Of a DNA stretch of 11,725 bases, positions 1 to 6,719 are shown in pieces; within the stretch, counting starts at the first letter, position 1; each line of letters starts with the position of its first letter. Both the position numbers and the translations under genes were made by a program. The notes under the pieces were generated by a model, which did no database searches, had not been told where the DNA came from, and was given only the letters and a program-made list of their open reading frames with translations. The stretch is taken from positions 13,133 to 24,857 of the forward strand of contig NZCB01000009.1 in NCBI GenBank assembly GCA_002688165.1. Direction: 5' to 3'. This DNA is from Candidatus Pacearchaeota archaeon (GTDB lineage Archaea > Nanobdellota > Nanobdellia > Pacearchaeales > GW2011-AR1).

Positions 1-1120
1 CTTCTTCTAATAATCTCTCTTCAGAAATAATGGGAATATGCATTCCAGGAGTATAATGGCCCAGTTTAATTTTAGATTTTTCAGTCATAAATTCAATATC
101 ATGAGAATCTAACTTGCAATAATTTAATAGGGTATTCCCCTTTGCAGGCGCACTAACTCCTGCAATCCTCTTACCCTGCTTCTTTAAATCAGATAATAAA
201 TCTACAAATTCCTTCCTATGCTTATTAACATCTTCAGAAAATTTATCTAAAATTTCTTTTTTATAAATTCCTTTTTCTTTTTCAAAATCCAACATATCAT
301 TAACACTTCTATCAATTTCTTTAACGCCTTTCCTGCTCACAAATACTCTTATAGAACTTCCATGGATATCATATTTTTCAACATCAAAAACTTCAAAGTT
401 ATATCTTTCAAAGAATTTAACTAAGGGCCTTAAACTAAGATACTCTAAATGATCTAAATAAATCGTATCATATTCCAGATTATCAATTAAATTAACAAGG
501 TAGGGAGCCTCCATAACAAAAACTCCTCTCTCATCCAAAACTAATTCCAAACTTTCCATAAACCCTTCTTTATCATCAATATGTGCAAAAACATTAGTCC
601 CGCAAACCACCTTCGCCCTACCTTTTTCATTTACAATTTTTTGAGCAACTTCTTTACCAAATAAATCCTGCCAGGTATCAATGCCCCTTTCATTAGCTAT
701 CTTAACAATCTTGGGGGCTGCATCAATTCCCAAAACATTACAATTTCTATTTTTAAATCCCTCTAACAAAACGCCAACATTACTTCCTATATCTACTACA
801 AAATCATTATTTAAATTAAATTTATTGCATATAGAATCTGCCATCTCAAAAAAATGTTTTTTCCCAGTTTTGGTTATGCTCGACTCATAACTATATTTAT
901 CATCATACAATAATTCAGGATTTACTGCATAAGTTAATTGTGTTAAACCACAATCATTACATTGAGCCACCTTTAATGGAAAATGAATTTCTGGATGTTC
1001 CATGTCCTTCTCATTTAATATTCCGTCCGCAGAAGGTAAAAATCCCAAATCTAAAAAAATATACAAATCAGAAGAATTACACATTCTACAATTAGTTAAC
1101 CTTCTTCCAAGATTATTCAT
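1..1120 (-). CDS. NDP-sugar C-methyltransferase, 3' end cut by window edge
   Basis: I read 373 codons from an ATG at 1120-1118 to the left edge; the C-terminal few dozen residues are missing (family members are about 410 aa). The layout is that of SAM-dependent deoxysugar C-methyltransferases (TylC3/NovU/TcaB9 type, Methyltransf_13, 23 and 14). An N-terminal zinc site has Cys11, Cys14, Cys54 and Cys57. SAM motif I is VVDIGSNVGVLL at 108-119, TNVFAH lies at 175-180, and the C-terminal domain shows SAPAKGNTLLNY (about 323-334) and PGMHIPI (358-364). These enzymes add a methyl to carbon 3 or 5 of a nucleotide-activated 4-keto-6-deoxysugar in the cytoplasm. The start overlaps the stop of the GDP-mannose dehydratase gene by 8 bases (ATGAATAA), so the two are probably co-translated and the substrate is likely GDP-4-keto-6-deoxymannose (inference). 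One oddity is that the usual YHEH active-site motif reads YLDH at 221-224. No clear ribosome binding site is seen. Confidence 0.9.
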   Translation of the reverse strand, partial: MNNLGRRLTNCRMCNSSDLYIFLDLGFLPSADGILNEKDMEHPEIHFPLKVAQCNDCGLTQLTYAVNPELLYDDKYSYESSITKTGKKHFFEMADSICNKFNLNNDFVVDIGSNVGVLLEGFKNRNCNVLGIDAAPKIVKIANERGIDTWQDLFGKEVAQKIVNEKGRAKVVCGTNVFAHIDDKEGFMESLELVLDERGVFVMEAPYLVNLIDNLEYDTIYLDHLEYLSLRPLVKFFERYNFEVFDVEKYDIHGSSIRVFVSRKGVKEIDRSVNDMLDFEKEKGIYKKEILDKFSEDVNKHRKEFVDLLSDLKKQGKRIAGVSAPAKGNTLLNYCKLDSHDIEFMTEKSKIKLGHYTPGMHIPIISEERLLEE

Positions 1121-2177
1121 CTCTTTTTCTATAAAGGTATGAGACATGTCCTGGATGATTAAGAGCATCCCATGCAAGACTTTCACCCTTTAAATGAGCC
1201 TCCCATCTCTTCAAATCGGCATCTACCATTAACTTAACCAACTCATTAAATTTTGTTTTTGGTTCCCACCCCAAAAGTTTTTTAGCTTTATTATAATCTC
1301 CCTTTAAATATTGAACTTCATAAGGCCTCTTATATTGTTCATTAATTCTAACATACATTTTCCAATCCAATCCTACCGCCTTAAAAGACTCTTCCACAAA
1401 TTCTTGAACAGAATGTGTCTCATTAGTTGCTATAACAAAATCTTCGGGCTTATCGTACTGTAAAATTCTCCACATTAACTCGACATATTCTTTAGCATAC
1501 CCCCAATCTCTCTGCGCATCAAGATTTCCTAATATTAACTGATTACTTAATCCTAATTTTATCTTCGCAACCTCATTAGTAATCTTCCTAGTCACAAATT
1601 CTAAACCTCTTAATGGGCTCTCATGATTAAACAACATCCCATTACAAATAAACATGCCATAAGATTCCCTATATACCCTAGATATTTCTAGTGCAAGCAA
1701 CTTAGATACAGCATAGGGTGAATTTGGTTTTAATGGGGTTTCTTCAGACTGACTTCCATCTTCATTTACAGAACTCCCATATAACTCACTAGTGCTTGCC
1801 TGATAAACCCTTATATTTTTATTAAAATTTCTAACAATTTCTAATATTCTTAACAATCCCAATCCATTAACATCTGCTGCCTGAATTGGTTGATCAAAAC
1901 TACTTCCCACAAAACTTTGAGCAGCTAGATTATATATCTCATCAGGATTTGATGCATGAATTGCTTCTGCAAGAGAGCTCATATCCGACATATCCGCACT
2001 TATAAACTTAATATCATCCATAATTTCCAAATATTGCAATCTCCAGAAGTTGGGTGTAGAAACTCGTCTAACTATTCCAAAAACTTCATATCCCTTTTCA
2101 AGCAAAAATTTAGCCAGATATGCGCCATCTTGCCCAGTTATCCCTGTAATCAATGCCTTTTTTTTAACACCTTCCAT
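1113..2177 (-). CDS. gmd: GDP-mannose 4,6-dehydratase
   Basis: This is a short-chain dehydrogenase/reductase of the extended type that converts GDP-D-mannose to GDP-4-keto-6-deoxy-D-mannose, using bound NADP. Numbering from a TTG three bases upstream (2180), the nucleotide-binding GxxGxxG is at 13-19 (GITGQDG), followed by VRR near 37-39. The catalytic set is Thr130, Glu132, Tyr156 and Lys160, in ASTSELYG and SPYAVSK. GDP-mannose dehydratase signatures NLAAQSF, LFNHES, FVTRKIT and LGNLDAQRDWG are all present, and length (354 aa) is normal. I chose the ATG at 2177 over the TTG because a TATA element sits about 27 bases before it, suggesting a leaderless message. The last roughly 25 residues form a tail past the usual domain end. 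It is the first gene of a two-gene unit with the C-methyltransferase. The product feeds fucose, rhamnose, perosamine or branched-sugar pathways; no matching reductase is visible here. Confidence 0.95.
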   Translation of the reverse strand: MEGVKKKALITGITGQDGAYLAKFLLEKGYEVFGIVRRVSTPNFWRLQYLEIMDDIKFISADMSDMSSLAEAIHASNPDEIYNLAAQSFVGSSFDQPIQAADVNGLGLLRILEIVRNFNKNIRVYQASTSELYGSSVNEDGSQSEETPLKPNSPYAVSKLLALEISRVYRESYGMFICNGMLFNHESPLRGLEFVTRKITNEVAKIKLGLSNQLILGNLDAQRDWGYAKEYVELMWRILQYDKPEDFVIATNETHSVQEFVEESFKAVGLDWKMYVRINEQYKRPYEVQYLKGDYNKAKKLLGWEPKTKFNELVKLMVDADLKRWEAHLKGESLAWDALNHPGHVSYLYRKRDE

Positions 2178-2196
2178 CAAGAAAAAGAAGAAAATT

Positions 2197-2210
2197 GATT
2201 TATATATATT
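2197..2210 (-). promoter_or_regulatory. TATA element for gmd unit
   Basis: On the minus strand this reads AATATATATAAATC, centred about 27 bases before the gmd ATG. It is the only strong TATA match in the 79-base gap after the upstream methyltransferase, so gmd probably has its own, leaderless transcript. Confidence 0.65.
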
Positions 2211-2256
2211 ATGTAACAGAAATGTATATGTTAATAATGGCCCAGTTTTCTAAGTT

Positions 2257-3012
2257 TTATCCAAAATGACTCCCAATCAAAATCATATTCCAATGCTCAT
2301 CGTTCAGAGTCTCATCTAAATTATAAGATGGAGCTTCATGCAACATATTAATTCCAACATCTTCCATATACTGCTTTATTTCCAAAGGTAAGAAAAATCT
2401 AACTTTATGGTGTTCCTCATATTCATCAACTAATTTATCATTTTCATAAACTTTAATCTCAAATCTAACATTATTCACAAAATTCTGCACATCTAAATTA
2501 GGATAGCTAGTTCTAACTATTTTTAAATTACCATCTTCAACAATCTTCTCTCTAATAGCTGGAGGATCTTTAACAACACCTAACCCATTCCAAACATCTA
2601 ATATCAACAACCCTTCTTCAACTAAATGTTTACTTACACTCTCAAAAAAACCATTGACTTTATCTTGTTCAGCCAAATAACCTAATGAAGAAAACATACA
2701 AATAACAACATCAAACTTTTCATTCAAATCAAAGTCACTCATATCTCCAACTATATAATTTGCTTCAGGAACTTTTTGTTTAGCAATTTCAATCATCTCA
2801 GCAGATTGATCCATCCCAGTTACCTTAAATCCCAAATCAACTAATTTCCTATCATGCATTCCAGTACCACACCCCAAATTCAATATCTTTAATCCATCTG
2901 TATTTTTATCAAATCTTATCATGATATCCTTTAAAAATCTAGCTTCAAAACCATAATCTTTCTCTTTATTAAATAAATCATAATGCTTTGCGTAATTTTT
3001 CTCATATGCCAT
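2257..3012 (-). CDS. Class I SAM-dependent methyltransferase, amino-sugar/TylM1-like
   Basis: This 251 aa protein has a class I Rossmann methyltransferase fold. Motif I is ILNLGCGTG (43-51), the acidic residue that binds the SAM ribose is Asp68 in VTGMD, and GDMSDF lies at 89-94. The stretch VVICMFSSLGYL (102-113) closely resembles the equivalent region of DesVI/TylM1-type amino-sugar N-methyltransferases, and the beta-rich second half (about 140-230) is laid out as in that group. The likely job is methylating a sugar or other small molecule rather than RNA or protein, but the acceptor atom cannot be read from sequence. It starts one base after the glycosyltransferase stop and has a GGAG ribosome binding site, so it is the second gene of that unit. 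No signal peptide or membrane segment is seen; it should be cytoplasmic. Family placement is secure, substrate is not. Confidence 0.85.
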   Translation of the reverse strand: MAYEKNYAKHYDLFNKEKDYGFEARFLKDIMIRFDKNTDGLKILNLGCGTGMHDRKLVDLGFKVTGMDQSAEMIEIAKQKVPEANYIVGDMSDFDLNEKFDVVICMFSSLGYLAEQDKVNGFFESVSKHLVEEGLLILDVWNGLGVVKDPPAIREKIVEDGNLKIVRTSYPNLDVQNFVNNVRFEIKVYENDKLVDEYEEHHKVRFFLPLEIKQYMEDVGINMLHEAPSYNLDETLNDEHWNMILIGSHFG

Positions 3013-3013
3013 A

Positions 3014-4156
3014 TTAATTCTCCATAATTATTTGATTTAATCTCTTAATAAAATTATCCTCTGAAAAATCCTTAGATCTTTCGACAAGATCTTTAGTCTC
3101 AATATTATCCCCCTTATTTAAGACCTCTGATAAAACTCGGCCCCCTTCTTCAACATTCTCAAATCCAAAACCCAATTCTCCATTCTTTAAAACTTCCGTA
3201 AAACATCCACTATTTCTATGGATAAGAATTATATTGCCTGAAGACATAGCCTCAATAGTTGTAAGAGTATTACTAACTTCTCTTTGAGAATCTATTATAA
3301 TTTTTGATTCAGCCAAAATTCTTTTCAAATCCTCAAACGAAGGATTCTGTATTATCTTAACTCTACTCCCAATTCCTAAATTCTTTATTAATTTATTCAA
3401 TTTATTTAAATATTCAGGAGTATCTGCCGTAGCCGCTCCAAAGATAACTAATTCATAATCATTATAATTTGAAGTCCCTTTGGCAAATATTTTTATAGAA
3501 TCCTCAATTAATTTATGTGGAGAGATTCTACCAAAAATAGATATTTGATTTTTCTTATTATTATTATTACCAAAAAAATCCTCGACCCTTATGACTGGAT
3601 ACAATCTAATATCTTCAGTATTTAAATTATAATTTTTTCTCATTTCTTTTCCAGTCCATTCATCAACTGCATAAATCCTGTGATTGCTACTTGGAATGGT
3701 AAGTGTTCTAGCCCCCAATATTGTTTTAACTTTTTCAATAAATTTTCTCTTAAAACTCCAATCACTATCTGAATAAATATTAACACAAGAGAATCTCCAA
3801 ATTATATATTTATTATAATTTTCAGGAGTAAGAAAATTATGCATATACCCTCCATCAATATCAATAACCAAATCAACCTCCCTCATCATCTCATTAAATT
3901 CTTTCTTCATAAATCTTCTAGGTAGGAAGTTAGTTTGACAGATTACAGATTTTAATTTATTAGGATAATATGTTTTTCTTATCTTAATATCTCCATACAA
4001 TTCCTTGATTCTAGCATAATTCAATTTAAAGGGAGTCAACAAATGAACCTCTTTGCCCATTTTATTCAGAGCCCTTATAGCATTAACTATGACACTTGGA
4101 GCTCCTCCTGGCTCAGAAATCTTAAACATAACTACCAATCCTATTTTTTCCTTCAT
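3014..4156 (-). CDS. GT4-like (GT-B fold) glycosyltransferase
   Basis: This is a 380 aa retaining-type glycosyltransferase of the GT-B fold that transfers a sugar from a nucleotide donor to a glycan or lipid-linked acceptor at the cytoplasmic membrane face. The N-terminal acceptor domain opens with a short beta strand (IGLVVMF) and the loop SEPGGAPSVIVN (14-25). The C-terminal donor domain begins at ISIFGRISPHK (205-215), and the nucleotide-sugar site carries SNTLTTIEAMSSG (295-307) and a following GCFTEVL. There are no membrane helices. A longer reading starts at 4210 and would overlap the radical SAM gene, but its extra 18 residues do not look like family sequence. A TATA element about 27 bases before the ATG at 4156 supports the shorter start. 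A run of five TTA units at 3555-3569 encodes Asn residues in the linker between domains. Donor and linkage are unknown. Confidence 0.85.
   Translation of the reverse strand: MKEKIGLVVMFKISEPGGAPSVIVNAIRALNKMGKEVHLLTPFKLNYARIKELYGDIKIRKTYYPNKLKSVICQTNFLPRRFMKKEFNEMMREVDLVIDIDGGYMHNFLTPENYNKYIIWRFSCVNIYSDSDWSFKRKFIEKVKTILGARTLTIPSSNHRIYAVDEWTGKEMRKNYNLNTEDIRLYPVIRVEDFFGNNNNKKNQISIFGRISPHKLIEDSIKIFAKGTSNYNDYELVIFGAATADTPEYLNKLNKLIKNLGIGSRVKIIQNPSFEDLKRILAESKIIIDSQREVSNTLTTIEAMSSGNIILIHRNSGCFTEVLKNGELGFGFENVEEGGRVLSEVLNKGDNIETKDLVERSKDFSEDNFIKRLNQIIMEN
3020..3023 (-). promoter_or_regulatory. Shine-Dalgarno site of downstream operon gene
   Basis: GGAG on the minus strand lies 7 bases before the methyltransferase ATG at 3012, inside the end of the glycosyltransferase gene. 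It stands out because the first genes of units in this window lack such sites. It fits an internal operon gene that must be reached on a long message. Confidence 0.6.
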
Positions 4157-4177
4157 TGGTATAATTAATTGTAGGGT

Positions 4178-4190
4178 CTTATAAATATAA
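4178..4190 (-). promoter_or_regulatory. TATA element for glycosyltransferase unit
   Basis: The minus strand reads TTATATTTATAAG, centred about 27 bases before the ATG at 4156. It lies just after, and almost touches, the stop of the radical SAM gene (4199-4197). It argues for a separate leaderless transcript and for the shorter glycosyltransferase start. Confidence 0.6.
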
Positions 4191-4196
4191 TGACAA

Positions 4197-6290
4197 TTAA
4201 TGTTCAACAACCATTCTATCTTCTTTTGAATCTCTCATGGCATTAGATATATCTTCATACATATCATACCATCTTTGCTCACCAGTTATCTTATATAACT
4301 CTCTAGCAGCAGAAGCCAAATTAGCTAATGTAACAAAATTCCTAGCTAAATTTATTCCTCCAGCCTTTTTTCTCAGATCCTTAGTAACTTCAGGTAAATT
4401 GGCTACAGCCCTCAATGAGGCTTCTCTCATAATAGGATTTCTAGGAAGCGTTATTTCTGGATGTGGTAAAATTTTTTCAGAATTTGGAATTTCTACCTGA
4501 GTTCCAATGTAGTCATTACCTGTAGATTTACTTTTAAACATAACCTTGCCCTTAAATAATTCCTCCTTCCAAGGGAAGTCTTCAACAAGCTCAAAATCCC
4601 CATCTCCCCAATCCAATGTGCCTGGCAAGGGAGTTATAAATAGGGTGGCAGCGCCATCGATTTCCAAACTAGAAAGATTTTTAACAATTTGAGTAGCACT
4701 ATCAAAAAAAGAATCCGGAGTCGTTATTGGAGTATATAAAATATAATTTTCAGCACAAGCTAATCCTGCATCCAAAATCTCATGGACTGCCTCTAAATTT
4801 CTTCCAGGAGCAATATTCTTCTTCATACTATCCAATTCTATTTTTGAATAACTCTCACTACCTACTGAAACGCATTTAAAACCAGCCTTCTTCAACAAAC
4901 TAGCTATCTCTGGATCAATATTATCTGTCCTAGTCCTACAAAAATACATCATTTCTTTTTTTAATCTTCCAGATTCCCTTGCTTCAATGATCATATTTAA
5001 TGTCTCCATTGCTCTTTTCTTATTAATAACAAAATTCTCATCATCAATATAAGTTCCTTTTATAAAAGGATAAACTTCCTGCACCTTCTCTAAAATTTTA
5101 ATTATATTCTCTGATTCAACATATCTTACTGGAGAATATTTCTTGCCCATAGTAGTAGAGAAAAAAATAGAACTTTGACAAAATGTACATTTATAGGGGC
5201 AATGATCACTTGAAACAAATCTAAAGAAGGTGTCCTTATTTCCTTCAAACATATTCCTACTTAATTTCCAATATTTGTAAATTGGAGAGGTATGCAATAA
5301 TTTATGAAATGCAGTCATACTTATATCTTGATATGCATGATCAGGAATCCTCTGACTAACATGCTCCACAGTTATAGTTCCATCTTGCTCAATTATATTA
5401 ATCCCATCTACTGGCTTATATACTAATTCATCTTGTTCTTCCATGTGAGCCTTATACTCTGGATCATTTTTCAGATTTTTTGGAGAAACTTCACTATTAT
5501 CTTGACCTCCAATTTGAACCAAGGCCTTTCTTTGATTTTCTAATTTAATCTGCTCTCTTCTCTTTTTATTTTCTGCCAAGATTCTTTTATCCTCTCCAAC
5601 CATGGTTCTTAGATAGGCTAAAAATTCATCCTTTTTAGGATGGCCATTATACTCCTTAAATTTATCATATTGTTTCAATAAATATTGGAGAGTATATTCT
5701 CCCTCCCCTCTAATAACAATATCTATCAGTTTTCCCATCTGAGTCCATTGAGGATTTAAACTAGCTTCAAAACCACCAATTATAATGACACTATCTGGAG
5801 AAATTTTTCTAATATGTGCAATATTTTTCAAATCCTGCCTCATACTATCAAAATAAGGGCTTAATGCAATTAAGGCAGGCCTATATTTAGCAATTTTCTC
5901 AAATGCACTCTCCATATTATAAATATCTGTACAAACTAATGCAGAATTAATTCCTTTATCTTCCATAAATGCCTGAATTCTAAATAATCCATTATGTAAA
6001 TTTGGAACAAAATATTCATCTTTTTCTTTTCTCTTTCCCATATCTGGCGTAAATAAAACTAAATCTGTATTTTCATCAATCTCAGGTTCATGATTAACCA
6101 ATTCCCATGGAACATCATGATGCTCCTTAACGCCTCCACACCCCATTTCCAAAGAAATATTATATCCTTCCCCATCAACACTTTCAGCACTAAGATTTAT
6201 GTCAACATCCCTATCAGGATTAACAAGGACTTGCTTTTGTTCAATATTTTGATTACCTTCTTTTAAATCAATCAACTCCTTCCATGCCAT
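4197..6290 (-). CDS. B12-binding-type radical SAM protein, function unknown
   Basis: This 697 aa protein has the layout of cobalamin-type radical SAM enzymes. Residues about 75-205 form a Rossmann-like N-terminal domain (IIIGGFEAS at 169-177, IVIRGEGEYTL at 191-201). The radical SAM core follows from about 355, with the 4Fe-4S cysteines Cys364, Cys368 and Cys371 in CPYKCTFC. Later core elements are YIDDENF, CRTRTDNIDPEI (451-462) and VSVGSES. I see no DxHxxG cobalamin-ligand motif, so B12 may bind without a protein ligand or not at all. A charged insert of about 150 residues (205-355) separates the two domains, and about 130 residues follow the barrel. The reaction cannot be named; methylation or carbon rearrangement of a sugar or lipid is possible. 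The divergent neighbour is a 2Fe-2S ferredoxin, a plausible electron donor. The start has a TATA element about 25 bases upstream. Confidence 0.88.
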   Translation of the reverse strand: MAWKELIDLKEGNQNIEQKQVLVNPDRDVDINLSAESVDGEGYNISLEMGCGGVKEHHDVPWELVNHEPEIDENTDLVLFTPDMGKRKEKDEYFVPNLHNGLFRIQAFMEDKGINSALVCTDIYNMESAFEKIAKYRPALIALSPYFDSMRQDLKNIAHIRKISPDSVIIIGGFEASLNPQWTQMGKLIDIVIRGEGEYTLQYLLKQYDKFKEYNGHPKKDEFLAYLRTMVGEDKRILAENKKRREQIKLENQRKALVQIGGQDNSEVSPKNLKNDPEYKAHMEEQDELVYKPVDGINIIEQDGTITVEHVSQRIPDHAYQDISMTAFHKLLHTSPIYKYWKLSRNMFEGNKDTFFRFVSSDHCPYKCTFCQSSIFFSTTMGKKYSPVRYVESENIIKILEKVQEVYPFIKGTYIDDENFVINKKRAMETLNMIIEARESGRLKKEMMYFCRTRTDNIDPEIASLLKKAGFKCVSVGSESYSKIELDSMKKNIAPGRNLEAVHEILDAGLACAENYILYTPITTPDSFFDSATQIVKNLSSLEIDGAATLFITPLPGTLDWGDGDFELVEDFPWKEELFKGKVMFKSKSTGNDYIGTQVEIPNSEKILPHPEITLPRNPIMREASLRAVANLPEVTKDLRKKAGGINLARNFVTLANLASAARELYKITGEQRWYDMYEDISNAMRDSKEDRMVVEH

Positions 6291-6306
6291 TATAGGCTAT
6301 AATAAA

Positions 6307-6321
6307 TAGTATATATATACT
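6307..6321 (-). promoter_or_regulatory. TATA element for radical SAM gene
   Basis: The minus strand reads AGTATATATATACTA, centred about 25 bases before the ATG at 6290. This is leaderless spacing. The core is nearly palindromic, so direction is set by the position of the gene rather than by the box itself. Confidence 0.6.
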
Positions 6322-6353
6322 TTACTATCGTTAAGTCTCACAATTACATAATC

Positions 6354-6366
6354 TTTAAATATAAAA
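6354..6366 (+). promoter_or_regulatory. TATA element for ferredoxin gene
   Basis: TTTAAATATAAAA is centred about 22 to 24 bases before the ferredoxin ATG. It shares a 91-base divergent intergenic region with the radical SAM promoter, with about 32 bases between the two boxes, so joint regulation is possible. Confidence 0.6.
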
Positions 6367-6381
6367 CAATCAAATTATAGT

Positions 6382-6657
6382 ATGGCAAAATTAGTTTCAG
6401 TAAACACTGGCCACATAGTGGATGTCCCTGATAATTCCTCTATCAAAGGGGTTTGTGAAGATGAATTTGGAGTAGAATTTGGATGTGAAAATGGTGTATG
6501 CGCCACTTGTAGAATAACAGTATCTCAAGGTAATGAAAATTTGAACCCAAAAAATGAAAAAGAAGAAGAAGTATTTCCTGAAGAACCAGAAACTAGATTA
6601 GCCTGCCAATGTCAGATCAAAGAGGGCGTAGTGATGATTGATACTTCTGAAGATTAG
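6382..6657 (+). CDS. Plant-type 2Fe-2S ferredoxin
   Basis: This is a 91 aa soluble, acidic electron carrier. The cluster ligands are Cys35, Cys40, Cys43 and Cys75, in GCENGVCATC (34-43) and RLACQC (72-77), the spacing of plant-type [2Fe-2S] ferredoxins. Two more cysteines, Cys25 and Cys77, lie nearby and are probably not ligands. Length and beta-grasp layout are normal for the family. No reductase gene is adjacent. Its divergent partner is a radical SAM protein, which needs low-potential electrons for SAM cleavage, so it may be that enzyme's donor (inference from position only). It could equally serve other oxidoreductases. The TATA box lies just upstream and no ribosome binding site is visible, suggesting leaderless translation. 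Confidence 0.92.
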   Translation: MAKLVSVNTGHIVDVPDNSSIKGVCEDEFGVEFGCENGVCATCRITVSQGNENLNPKNEKEEEVFPEEPETRLACQCQIKEGVVMIDTSED

Positions 6658-6690
6658 ATTATAACACAATTATCTTTAAATAAATTCTAT

Positions 6691-6700
6691 CTATAAAATA
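6691..6700 (+). promoter_or_regulatory. TATA element for fusion gene
   Basis: CTATAAAATA is centred about 24 bases before the ATG at 6720. A second box, TTTAAATAAA at 6675-6684, would give a leader of about 15 bases. The nearer box fits the pattern seen at the other genes. Confidence 0.5.
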
Positions 6701-6719
6701 ACTACCAAAGTAGTGAAAA

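Noticed and set aside
681..890. Plus-strand open frame of 69 codons inside the C-methyltransferase gene
   Set aside because: It lies opposite the conserved SAM-binding domain and has no family features.
1956..2253. Plus-strand open frames opposite gmd
   Set aside because: They are antisense to a clearly recognised gene, lack recognisable motifs and have no promoter of their own.
3555..3569. Run of five TTA units as a phase-variation switch in the glycosyltransferase
   Set aside because: Units are three bases long, so gain or loss would only change the Asn count in a linker and not shift the frame.
4157..4210. Longer start of the glycosyltransferase at 4210, overlapping the radical SAM gene by 14 bases
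   Set aside because: The extra 18 residues do not resemble a glycosyltransferase N-terminus, and a TATA element inside this stretch is correctly placed for the ATG at 4156.
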